12,689 bases of DNA from Bacillota bacterium (GTDB lineage: Bacteria > Bacillota > Clostridia > Clostridiales > Clostridiaceae). The notes beneath the pieces were generated by a model, which worked only from the letters and a program-made list of their open reading frames with translations, was not told where the DNA came from and did not search any database. The DNA lies in the NCBI GenBank assembly GCA_023435985.1, contig JAEZKY010000002.1:1-12689 (forward strand). The letters are read 5' to 3'. Position numbers and translations under genes: made by a program. Shown piece by piece: positions 1 to 7,366 of this stretch; position 1 is the first letter of the stretch; every line of letters starts with the position of its first letter.

Positions 1-1474
1 GCATAGCGGAGCCTATTTCTGTCATATTTCTATTCATATCCCATTTTATATAACTGATATTAACAGAACTTAAAATATTAGATAAGGCTTCAATAATGTA
101 ATTACATACATCTTCTCTGGAAAGATCTAATACTAGCTGATTTCTTCCTTGAGTACGATATCTTCTAGGAACATGCAAACACCAATCAGGATGAGTTCTA
201 TATAAATCACTATCTGGTGATACCATTTCAGGCTCAAACCATAAGCCAAATTGTAAATTTAAATTATTTATACGGTGAGCTAAGTCATTCAAGCCATTAG
301 GAAGCTTATTTTTATCAACGATCCAATCTCCAAGTGAGCAATTAGAATTATTTCTTTTTCCAAACCATCCATCATCAAGAACTAAAAGTTCAATACCTAA
401 ATCTTTTGCAATTTTTCCAAGGTTCTCGATTTTTTCTGCATTAAAGTCAAAATAAGTTGCTTCCCAATTATTAATTAGGATAGGTCTGCTTTTATCTCTA
501 TAAACACCTCTGCACAGTCTTTTTCTATATAGTCTATGATAAGTTCTTGACATTTCTCCTAAACCATTTGAGGAATATACCATTACAACTTCAGGTGTTT
601 GAAAGCTTTCGGATGGCTTTAGAAGCCAAGAAAAATCAAATGGATTTATACCTAGGGAAACCCTAGTTGTTTTATATTGATCGACTTCTGCTTGTGCAAG
701 GAAACTGCCACTATATACTAGATTAAATCCATATACTTCTCCGCATTCTTCAGTGGCATCTTTACTTAGTAATGCAATGAATGGATTTTGATTATGGCTG
801 CTTGAGCCGCGCCTACTCTCTATTGACTGAGTACCAGCTAATAGAGGAGTTTTTTCAATGTGCCTTTCTCTTGCCCATGCACCATGAAGATGTAAAAAAT
901 CATAATTAGAATTATTAAAATCAATGTTCATACTTAAAGCCCTTAGCAGTTTTAAATCTTGATTACCGCAATTTAAAAATTTTGAATTTCTAGTTATAAC
1001 ATCAAAATTTTCATAAGCGGTATAGGATAAAATTACTTTTAAGCCAATTAAGGAATCAGATAAGGTTATTTCTAATGTCTGAGCTTCATCATCACTTTCA
1101 ACATAAGTTGCTGGAAGGCCTTCTAATTTTGCTTTCCCATCAGCTATTTTATGAGATTCATATCTAAGATCAGTTATGGTTGAACCATTTTCAAGCTGAA
1201 TTGAAAAGACTGGCGTACGGAAATCACTTGTTCCATAGGAAGGATATTCAAGTGGAAGTGTGTCAAGTGAGAGCACACAATTATTAGGATTAGGATTTGG
1301 AGAAAAGGAACATCTTTCTTTAAGGGCTAGTAGATTATTAGAATTAAAATTCCTTAATTTTCTTCCAAAATAAACATGTGCGAGATATCCTTCGTCATGA
1401 ATTTGCAGTATATAGCTGGTATTTTTAGCTGTTAAGTGAAATGTTTTTGTATTGTTATCAAAAATAATACTCAT
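1..1474 (-). CDS. GH36 alpha-galactosidase, 3' end cut by window edge
   Basis: This reading frame is open from an ATG at 1474 to the left edge (491 full codons, no stop). It is the N-terminal two thirds of a retaining GH36 alpha-galactosidase, a family usually about 730 residues long, which removes terminal alpha-1,6-galactose from melibiose, raffinose or galactomannan fragments. Residues 1 to about 320 form the beta-sandwich domain. The TIM barrel then begins near NWEA (W337), followed by DDGWFG (D367-D368), FGLWFEPEMV and the nucleophile motif IKWDMNRN with Asp479, matching the family nucleophile near 478-482. The acid/base Asp lies beyond the edge. There is no signal peptide, so it should be cytoplasmic. 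The start is fixed by GGAGG (complement of 1480-1484) five bases upstream. It lies 62 bp after the TSUP gene and probably shares its transcript. Family assignment is firm; the exact substrate is not known. Confidence 0.93.
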   Translation of the reverse strand, partial: MSIIFDNNTKTFHLTAKNTSYILQIHDEGYLAHVYFGRKLRNFNSNNLLALKERCSFSPNPNPNNCVLSLDTLPLEYPSYGTSDFRTPVFSIQLENGSTITDLRYESHKIADGKAKLEGLPATYVESDDEAQTLEITLSDSLIGLKVILSYTAYENFDVITRNSKFLNCGNQDLKLLRALSMNIDFNNSNYDFLHLHGAWARERHIEKTPLLAGTQSIESRRGSSSHNQNPFIALLSKDATEECGEVYGFNLVYSGSFLAQAEVDQYKTTRVSLGINPFDFSWLLKPSESFQTPEVVMVYSSNGLGEMSRTYHRLYRKRLCRGVYRDKSRPILINNWEATYFDFNAEKIENLGKIAKDLGIELLVLDDGWFGKRNNSNCSLGDWIVDKNKLPNGLNDLAHRINNLNLQFGLWFEPEMVSPDSDLYRTHPDWCLHVPRRYRTQGRNQLVLDLSREDVCNYIIEALSNILSSVNISYIKWDMNRNMTEIGSAM

Positions 1475-1479
1475 ATTAT

Positions 1480-1484
1480 CCTCC
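1480..1484 (-). promoter_or_regulatory. Shine-Dalgarno of GH36 gene
   Basis: GGAGG on the minus strand sits five bases before the ATG at 1474. It fixes the start of the GH36 gene, which is otherwise open-ended at the window edge. Confidence 0.8.
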
Positions 1485-1501
1485 AAAGTAATAAAATTTA
1501 T

Positions 1502-1529
1502 TATTTAGATTTTCTTATACATTTATCAA
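1502..1529 (-). promoter_or_regulatory. weak internal promoter candidate before GH36
   Basis: On the minus strand TTGATA (1524-1529) is followed after 16 bases by TAAATA (1502-1507). This could give the alpha-galactosidase its own transcript. In DNA this AT-rich such matches arise easily by chance, so the call is tentative. Confidence 0.25.
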
Positions 1530-1536
1530 CTTTATA

Positions 1537-2271
1537 TTAATGATATAGGAGACTTTTTATTGTTAAAACTAGTCCACTTATTATAAGTAAAGCAATAACA
1601 GATTTCTTAACAGTTTCTTCTTTCATATTTGAATCAACTTTAACGCCTATAAGCATCCCTAAAAAAACTGCAGGGGAGAGAAATAGAGCTAAAAGAAATA
1701 CTTCTTTGTTTAATATATCCGTAAACCAATACAAGAAAAATCTAAATATATTATCTACTAAGAAAACGCAACAGATATTTGCACGAAATTGATTTTTGTT
1801 ATCTGTGGTTCGACTAATATATGCAACTAAAAGGGCACCAATACCATAAAGACCAGCTAGAATGCCTGAAGTTACTCCTATAATAGCAAGAAAAATAGGA
1901 TTATTTTTGTCGCCTTTATTTTTTATTGAGTCTCTTGTTAACATTTCAAAAGCCATACAAATTATTATTATGCCAAATATTGACTTCAATAGCCAGTCAT
2001 CACCTAATTTTAATAAAAACATGCCTGGAATAATACCGCATAGAAGCATAAGAGATAAAGGAATAACTATCTTAAGCGATATATTTTTCCGTTCTCTCCA
2101 AACTATATAAATATTTGTTGGAACACCTAAAATAAGATCTATAGGTGTAGTTAGTTTATTAGATATTACAAATGAAAATAATGATCCCATAACAAGTGTA
2201 TTTCCAAATCCAGTTATGCCTTTTATGAAATAAGCTATCAAGGCTGAAATAAAAAGAAATAAATTTTGCAC
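1537..2271 (-). CDS. TSUP (TauE/SafE-type) membrane transporter
   Basis: A 244-residue, strongly hydrophobic protein with about seven to eight membrane segments. It has the two-fold repeat of the TSUP family (sulfite exporter TauE/SafE, COG0730): a glycine-rich GITGFGNTL near residue 18 and its counterpart GILAGLYGIGALL near residue 140, each opening one half, separated by a charged cytoplasmic loop (RDSIKNKGDKN). Known TSUP members move sulfite, sulfonates or other small anions. The substrate here cannot be read from sequence. Translation starts at GTG (2269-2271) with GGGGG (complement of 2279-2283) seven bases upstream. It lies between lacZ and the GH36 gene on the same strand, so co-expression with galactoside hydrolysis is likely, although no sulfatase or sulfosugar gene is visible. 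Family call is good; role unknown. Confidence 0.85.
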   Translation of the reverse strand: MQNLFLFISALIAYFIKGITGFGNTLVMGSLFSFVISNKLTTPIDLILGVPTNIYIVWRERKNISLKIVIPLSLMLLCGIIPGMFLLKLGDDWLLKSIFGIIIICMAFEMLTRDSIKNKGDKNNPIFLAIIGVTSGILAGLYGIGALLVAYISRTTDNKNQFRANICCVFLVDNIFRFFLYWFTDILNKEVFLLALFLSPAVFLGMLIGVKVDSNMKEETVKKSVIALLIISGLVLTIKSLLYH

Positions 2272-2328
2272 TTATGTACCCCCAAAAATAAAATTTAATA
2301 TATTGGAAATTAGAATTTTATAATTAGA

Positions 2329-2417
2329 AATGTACAATAGATAATTTAGAGAGAAGCCTAAAAATAAGATTTCTAAAAAGCCAATAGCTTTTCTTTCCTT
2401 ATTATGAATTGTACATT
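2329..2417. repeat. long imperfect inverted repeat in lacZ-TSUP gap
   Basis: The arms AATGTACAATAGATAAT (2329-2345) and ATTATGAATTGTACATT (2401-2417) are complementary at 15 of 17 positions, the first ten perfectly. They enclose 55 bases that hold a smaller hairpin. The right arm ends eight bases from the lacZ stop codon. As RNA on the minus strand this is a two-tier stem just after lacZ, which could protect its 3' end or limit read-through. A small mobile palindromic element is the alternative; I see no clear target duplication. Confidence 0.6.
2375..2392 (-). terminator. weak terminator-like hairpin after lacZ
   Basis: On the minus strand AAAAGC, a five-base loop (TATTG) and GCTTTT form a six-pair stem, with the U-run GCTTTTT at its 3' side. 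It lies 34-51 bases past the lacZ stop, nested in the larger dyad. The stem is short, so partial termination with read-through into the TSUP and GH36 genes is the likeliest effect, giving more lacZ than downstream mRNA. Confidence 0.4.
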
Positions 2418-2425
2418 ATAAATTG

Positions 2426-5400
2426 TTAATTGATGCTTGAAATTATAAAACTATATTCTAAATATTTGCTAGAATCTATACAAAATTCGGGTAAGACTGG
2501 TGCTCCCCAGCTGTCATCTCCACCAACACCCATTTGCTTTCCTATAATATTTACATTTGTAAAGTTAATAGGAGGTAAATCTTCCATATGAAGAGCATTT
2601 TCAAGTTCCATATAGTTATAAGGTAAAACACTAAATTCAAATGGTAATTTTTCACAAGAAAATTTAATTCCTTCACCTTTTTCATTTTTAACAGTTAACC
2701 ATCTAGTACCAATTCTGTTACCACATTCTTGTGGAACTAAGTATTTAGATAAGTTTTCAAGTGGTGTACTCGAGTAAATTCCTAGTTTTGCACCTTCAGC
2801 GCGGTCAATGTAGTTTTCATCTGGTCCCATTCCATACCATGAGAATGAATTAAATTCTGATAAAAATCTAAAGTTCATTCCGAGTACTGGGAGCATAGGG
2901 AGTCCTTCTACGCCGTTATAAGCTATATTTACTTTAATTGAATTATCAGATGTAACTTCATAATTTATCTTAACATTTGTAGTTGGTATTGCTGGAAGTT
3001 CATAAGTATAGTGTAGTATAACTTTATCAGCTTGTTCTTCCATTGAAAAATCAACATATTTTTGGCAAATTGAAGCACTAAGCCATCCTGCACATTTAAA
3101 CTCATGTTTGTTTCCTCTGTCATTATCAGTTGTTGCTCTCCAATAATATGTTTTTGGTGTTCTTGTAATGAATTCTTTTCCGCTATATCTTAAAGAAACA
3201 ATTCCACCTTCCTGTTTTGAGAAAATTACTTTAAAGTCTTTGCCATGAACACCAATGTTAACATCACCATGAACTACTTTTAAAGTAGGAGTAGAGGTAA
3301 CTTTAATGGCCTCTTTTCTTTCATAAATCTTTTGTCCGAAAGCTATCTCGTGGCCTTTAGCGGCCCATAGGGTATCTTCTGCTAATATTAATGAAACAGT
3401 AAATACAAGTTCTTCTGAGCATTTGTAATCTCCAAATGGTAGTCCTAAATATTTTTCTTCACCAGCTGAAACAGAAGCTTTTGTAATACCATCTTTTATA
3501 AGTACGCCTTCTTTTTCAACTTTATAATATAAATCAAATTTATCAGCATTTATAAACAAGTTATTATTTTTAATAGTAACTCCGTTTTTATCAGGGAATA
3601 ATTTTATATTTTGATATAAATATTTTACTTCTTGAGATTTAGGAGATGCTTCTCTGTTAGCATAGATTAAACCGTTCCCTGAGAAATTATAATCTGATGG
3701 TCTATCAGTAAAATCTCCACCGTAAGATAAAGTTTCTTTACCGTTTGGTAATTTTCTATAAAGAGCTTGATCGCCATAGTCCCAAATAAATCCACCTTGA
3801 TACATTAAGTATTTGTCCTCAAGTTCTGTGTATTTTATCATTCCGCCAGTAGAGTTACCCATAGAGTGCATATATTCACAGCTAATATACGGTTTTTGAG
3901 GATTGTTGTTAAGATATTCCTTAATTTCAACAGCTTTTGCATACATTCTGCTTTCCATATCACTGGTTTTATCAAAATCTCTGTTTCGAGTCACACCTTC
4001 ATAATGAACTAGTCGGGAAGGATCTGCTCTTCTAAAATATTCAGACATTTGGAATATATCTTCGCCTGCGTAAGATTCATTACCACATGACCAAATAAGT
4101 ACAGAAGGATGATTTTTATCTCTTTCAAGCATTGAAGCAGCACGATCCAAGATAGTAGCTTGCCATTCTGGTAAATTTCCTGGCACATTCCATGATGGAT
4201 CACATTGCCCCATTTTTTGCCATGAACCATGACTTTCTAAATTTGTTTCATCTATTAAATAAATACCATATTCATCACATAATTTATACCATAAGCTTTG
4301 GTTAGGGTAGTGAGAAGTCCTAACAGCATTAATATTATGTTGTTTTATAAATTTAATGTCCCAAAGCATGTCCTCTTTTGTAATAGAGCGACCACGGCGT
4401 GCACTAAATTCATGTCTATTAACACCTTTGAAGACTATTCTTTTTCCATTAAGATACATAACTTTATCTTTCATTTCAAAATGTCTAAAGCCAACTTTTT
4501 GCTTAATAACTTCAACTAAAGAGTTATCCGATTTCTCAACAATTATATAAAGTTCATATAAATTTGGTTCTTCAGCACTCCATAGCTTAACATTTTCAAC
4601 ATCAAGCGAGAAGGTTAGCTCTTTGTTAAAAGGAATATCATTAGCTTCAACAATTTTATTTCCAGTAGCATCTTCAAGATATGCTTTTATTTTTGTATTT
4701 TCATTTCCAACCATTTTAAGAGCTGCATTAAGCTTTGCATTAGTAAAATCTGCTGATAGATCTGTCTTAACAAAGATATCACTTATATGAGTTTCTGGTA
4801 TTGCATATAAGTAAACATCTCTAAAGATTCCAGAAAATCTCCAGAAATCCTGATCTTCAATCCAGCTTGCGCTACTTCTTTTATAAACTTCTACAGCAAG
4901 TTTATTTTCACCGTCTTTTAAATAGCGGGTAATATCGAATTCTGATGGTGTAAAAGTATCTTCACTATAGCCTACAAAATCACCATTAACCCAGACATAA
5001 AAAGCAGTTTCAACACCTTGAAATGAAATAAAAGTCTGCTTATTTTTAAGATCTTCTTGAATATTAAAAAAAGTTACATAACTTCCTACAGGATTATAAG
5101 TTTTTGAAATATGAGGTGGTCTTAATTCATCATGACCTTCCCATGGATACATGGTATTAATATATTGGCATTTGTCATAACCTTGAAGTTGAATATGTCC
5201 AGGTACTTCGATATAGTCAAAGCCACTAGTGTCAAAGTTTTCCTTATAAAAATCCTTGATTCTTAATGAAGGATTTTCACTGTATGAAAATCTCCATCTA
5301 CCATTTAAATTTTGTTTAAGAGGCATGTCATCATTTAGTTTTAAGTGATCAATTTTCTCATAAAACCAGTGATCTGAATGCGCATCTATTCTGTTTACTC

Positions 5401-5452
5401 TAAAAATTTGTGGATCTTCTAGCCACTCCAAAGATGGTTGAGTATAGTTCAT
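2426..5452 (-). CDS. lacZ: GH2 beta-galactosidase (LacZ type)
   Basis: A 1008-residue, full-length LacZ-type enzyme (E. coli LacZ is 1023) that hydrolyses lactose and other beta-galactosides to release galactose. Domain order follows the family: jelly-roll sugar-binding domain (about 1-220, with DQDFWRFSGIFRDVYL), an immunoglobulin-like domain (about 220-330), the TIM barrel (about 330-620), then a linker domain and the C-terminal beta-sandwich (about 730-1005). Catalytic residues are intact: acid/base Glu459 in CGNES, nucleophile Glu526 in CEYMHSMGN, and the metal-binding motif ETNLESHG. There is no signal peptide, so it acts in the cytoplasm on imported sugar. The ATG at 5452 is preceded by GAGGT (complement of 5459-5463) with a six-base spacer. 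It is the first gene of the leftward cluster and diverges from the regulator gene. Whether lactose or another beta-galactoside is the natural substrate is open. Confidence 0.97.
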   Translation of the reverse strand: MNYTQPSLEWLEDPQIFRVNRIDAHSDHWFYEKIDHLKLNDDMPLKQNLNGRWRFSYSENPSLRIKDFYKENFDTSGFDYIEVPGHIQLQGYDKCQYINTMYPWEGHDELRPPHISKTYNPVGSYVTFFNIQEDLKNKQTFISFQGVETAFYVWVNGDFVGYSEDTFTPSEFDITRYLKDGENKLAVEVYKRSSASWIEDQDFWRFSGIFRDVYLYAIPETHISDIFVKTDLSADFTNAKLNAALKMVGNENTKIKAYLEDATGNKIVEANDIPFNKELTFSLDVENVKLWSAEEPNLYELYIIVEKSDNSLVEVIKQKVGFRHFEMKDKVMYLNGKRIVFKGVNRHEFSARRGRSITKEDMLWDIKFIKQHNINAVRTSHYPNQSLWYKLCDEYGIYLIDETNLESHGSWQKMGQCDPSWNVPGNLPEWQATILDRAASMLERDKNHPSVLIWSCGNESYAGEDIFQMSEYFRRADPSRLVHYEGVTRNRDFDKTSDMESRMYAKAVEIKEYLNNNPQKPYISCEYMHSMGNSTGGMIKYTELEDKYLMYQGGFIWDYGDQALYRKLPNGKETLSYGGDFTDRPSDYNFSGNGLIYANREASPKSQEVKYLYQNIKLFPDKNGVTIKNNNLFINADKFDLYYKVEKEGVLIKDGITKASVSAGEEKYLGLPFGDYKCSEELVFTVSLILAEDTLWAAKGHEIAFGQKIYERKEAIKVTSTPTLKVVHGDVNIGVHGKDFKVIFSKQEGGIVSLRYSGKEFITRTPKTYYWRATTDNDRGNKHEFKCAGWLSASICQKYVDFSMEEQADKVILHYTYELPAIPTTNVKINYEVTSDNSIKVNIAYNGVEGLPMLPVLGMNFRFLSEFNSFSWYGMGPDENYIDRAEGAKLGIYSSTPLENLSKYLVPQECGNRIGTRWLTVKNEKGEGIKFSCEKLPFEFSVLPYNYMELENALHMEDLPPINFTNVNIIGKQMGVGGDDSWGAPVLPEFCIDSSKYLEYSFIISSIN

Positions 5453-5491
5453 ATAAGTACCTCGCTTTCAAAATTTATTCTATGAGCAGAT

Positions 5492-5516
5492 ATTATGAAT
5501 TCCAACTTTTGGAATT
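5492..5516 (-). promoter_or_regulatory. lacZ -10 candidate with adjoining dyad
   Basis: On the minus strand CATAAT (5492-5497) is a five-of-six match to the -10 hexamer, about 40 bases before the lacZ ATG. Directly upstream is the dyad AATTCC-7-GGAATT (5498-5516). No good -35 lies 16-18 bases further up, as expected if transcription needs an activator. I could not settle the lacZ promoter, so this is a candidate only. Confidence 0.35.
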
Positions 5517-5525
5517 ATTTTTGTA

Positions 5526-5552
5526 TTACAAGTCTTAAGGGTAGGCTTGTAA
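5526..5552. promoter_or_regulatory. inverted repeat upstream of lacZ
   Basis: TTACAAGTCT (5526-5535) and AGGCTTGTAA (5543-5552) are complementary at nine of ten positions, the mismatch being a G-U pair in RNA, around a seven-base centre. It lies 75-100 bases before lacZ. It could be a dimeric regulator's operator or, if transcribed, a leader hairpin. Confidence 0.45.
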
Positions 5553-5559
5553 GTAATTT

Positions 5560-5575
5560 TTATAATCGTTTTCAA
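5560..5575. promoter_or_regulatory. cre-like CcpA site in divergent region
   Basis: TTATAATCGTTTTCAA fits the Gram-positive catabolite-responsive consensus WTGNAANCGNWNNCAW at every defined position except one (A for G at position 3), with the central CG present. It lies 108-123 bases before lacZ and also upstream of the regulator promoter. CcpA with HPr-Ser-P would be expected to repress one or both directions when glucose is available. Function is inferred from the match alone. Confidence 0.55.
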
Positions 5576-5592
5576 TTTTATTTTATAAAGCC

Positions 5593-5635
5593 TTTAGTAA
5601 AAAGTCAATTTGTTTTTAGTAAAACTTTAGTAAAA
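5593..5635. repeat. three helically phased 10-base direct repeats
   Basis: TTTAGTAAAA occurs exactly at 5593-5602, 5615-5624 and 5626-5635. Start-to-start distances are 22 and 11 bp, two turns and one turn of B-DNA, so all copies face the same side of the helix. They lie between the two divergent promoter zones. AraC-family proteins often bind asymmetric direct repeats, so these are the best candidate binding sites for the regulator encoded at 5737. Confidence 0.6.
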
Positions 5636-5656
5636 ATAATTAGAGGATTTCTTCAA

Positions 5657-5685
5657 TTGAAAAGAATTATTTTATAATATATAAT
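5657..5685 (+). promoter_or_regulatory. sigma-A promoter of response regulator gene
   Basis: TTGAAA (5657-5662), an exact 17-base spacer and a perfect TATAAT (5680-5685) lie about 50 bases before the regulator start. A 10-base palindrome TTCAATTGAA (5652-5661) overlaps the -35 hexamer and could be a repressor site. Such a strong promoter suggests basal expression of the two-component genes without an activator. Confidence 0.75.
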
Positions 5686-5722
5686 AAAATATAACTATGT
5701 AAACATTATCAGAAAATATATT

Positions 5723-5730
5723 GGAGGTGA
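5723..5730 (+). promoter_or_regulatory. Shine-Dalgarno fixing a TTG start
   Basis: GGAGGTGA lies six bases before TTG at 5737-5739. The next in-frame Met, residue 16, falls after the conserved acidic pair of the receiver domain, so only the TTG start gives an intact protein. Confidence 0.85.
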
Positions 5731-5736
5731 AAGTTA

Positions 5737-7287
5737 TTGCGAGAATATTGCAAAATTTTAATTGTTGATGATGAATTCATCATGCGTCAGGGAATTAAAC
5801 ATATGATAGACTGGGAAAAGGAAGGCTTTACGGTTATTGGAGAAGCTTCAAGCTGTCAAGAAGCTTTGAATATAATTGAAAATGATATGCCTCATATTAT
5901 AATTTCAGATATTGTAATGCCTCAAATAGATGGTATTGAATTTACTAAAATTGTTCAGGGAAAATATCCTCAAATACAAGTTTTTATTTTAAGCAGCTAT
6001 AGTGATTTTGAATATGTACGGTCTTCATTTCAAAACGGAGTAGTTGATTATATATTAAAACCATCACTAAATCCTGCTGAATTTCTTGAAGTTTTAAGGC
6101 GGGCAGCAAAAAAAATATCAAATGTGGACTTGCCATCTAAAAGTTCGATTAATATTAATCATCTATTAAATAGATTAATCCTTGGATATGATATAAATGC
6201 TGATCTTGATTCTTTAAATAAGTTATTTCTTCATCCGTGCTTCTGTCTTTTTGGTATTAATACAAAGAAAATATGTCCTGATTATGAAAGGCGTCAACAG
6301 TTGATTAAAAGTTTTATTGCAGAAATTAATGGGGAGGAGTTTAAAGAAGCAATAACACAAATTGTTGATATTGAAAGTGATATTATTCTTGTAATTCTTA
6401 ATTTTAAAGAAGTAAGTTACCAGAACTTGATGAATAAATTATCTAAAATCTCCGAAAAAATCTCTCTTAATTTTAATGAAGCCTTTTTTATTTTAAGCAA
6501 AGAATTCAATTCTATATTAGATCTAAAAGATATATATGAAAATGATTTTTTAACATTAACTCAACAATATTTCTATAATAGAAATATTCATTTACTCAAT
6601 TCAAAAGAATTTCAAAAAATTTCTTCGATAGATAAATTTAATTTTAAGAGATTTTCAGAGCTGATCTCAATATTACAAGTTTCGAAAGCCTTTGAAATGC
6701 TGACAGAGTATATTTATAAAGCTATTAATAATAAGTCTTTGATGGAATTCGAATTAAAAGCTTTAATACAAAACTGTTTTTACAATTTGATTTCTACTTT
6801 AGAATATTTAAATAGTGATGAGATTTCAGCAAATTCTCTTAAACGGGAATGTTTTAATAAAATAGATAATGCAAGGTATGCAGAAGATTTAATAATATCT
6901 TACGATTTAATATTAAATTCCTTTAAGGAAATTATAGATAACCATCAAGGCAAAATTAATTCGCACATGATTAATAAAATAGTCCAATATATTTATGAAC
7001 ATTATAATGAACCACTTACATTGTCTTATGTTTCAAAACTATTTAATTTTAATTATTATTACTTATCATCATATTTTAGCTCACATAATGAGGAAGGTTT
7101 TAGTGAATTTTTAAATAAAATAAGAATACGAAAAGCCTGTGAATTTTTAAATCAAGATATTCCTATTGCTGATATTAGTAGTATGGTAGGATATTCTGAT
7201 CAAAGTTATTTTAGCAAGGTTTTTAAGAAGTTTATCGGGCTCACTCCAAGTAGTTTTAGAAAAAATAAAACAAAAGAATTAGATTAA
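5737..7287 (+). CDS. YesN-type response regulator with AraC output domain
   Basis: A 516-residue cytoplasmic transcription regulator. The receiver domain (about 4-125) has the acidic pair D11-D12, phosphoacceptor Asp58 in IISDIVMP, Ser86 in FILSSYSDFEY and Lys108 in ILKPS, so it should be phosphorylated. The middle (about 130-400) is a poorly conserved linker typical of long YesN-like regulators. The C-terminal 100 residues (from I412) are a double helix-turn-helix AraC domain: LTLSYVSKLFNFNYYYLSSYF as first unit, IADISSMVGYSDQSYFSKVF as second, then the closing GLTPSSFRK. Its partner is the kinase encoded 79 bp downstream. Likely targets are the importer operon at 9511, the divergent lacZ cluster and perhaps its own gene. 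Translation starts at TTG. Confidence 0.93.
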   Translation: MREYCKILIVDDEFIMRQGIKHMIDWEKEGFTVIGEASSCQEALNIIENDMPHIIISDIVMPQIDGIEFTKIVQGKYPQIQVFILSSYSDFEYVRSSFQNGVVDYILKPSLNPAEFLEVLRRAAKKISNVDLPSKSSININHLLNRLILGYDINADLDSLNKLFLHPCFCLFGINTKKICPDYERRQQLIKSFIAEINGEEFKEAITQIVDIESDIILVILNFKEVSYQNLMNKLSKISEKISLNFNEAFFILSKEFNSILDLKDIYENDFLTLTQQYFYNRNIHLLNSKEFQKISSIDKFNFKRFSELISILQVSKAFEMLTEYIYKAINNKSLMEFELKALIQNCFYNLISTLEYLNSDEISANSLKRECFNKIDNARYAEDLIISYDLILNSFKEIIDNHQGKINSHMINKIVQYIYEHYNEPLTLSYVSKLFNFNYYYLSSYFSSHNEEGFSEFLNKIRIRKACEFLNQDIPIADISSMVGYSDQSYFSKVFKKFIGLTPSSFRKNKTKELD

Positions 7288-7366
7288 GTAAGAAAAAAAT
7301 ATCCATAATAGTTTTAAATCTATTACTTTATTTTGCATACTTTAGGCTAAGAGGTGAACATAAGTT

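Noticed and set aside
1862..2110. 82-codon plus-strand ORF antisense to the TSUP gene
   Set aside because: It lies fully inside a convincing membrane protein gene, has no RBS and its hydrophobicity follows from the complementary strand.
4009..4519. Several 64-73 codon ORFs on both strands within lacZ
   Set aside because: They are out-of-frame or antisense shadows of a well-conserved GH2 gene with intact catalytic motifs, and have no RBS.
5495..5677. 60-codon plus-strand ORF in the divergent region
   Set aside because: It has no RBS, its composition looks like translated AT-rich DNA, and it runs over the cre-like site, the repeats and part of the promoter.
7288..7366. Possible separate promoter or terminator between regulator and kinase genes
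   Set aside because: The 79-bp gap shows no paired -35/-10 and no stem with a U-run; the two genes are best read as one transcript.
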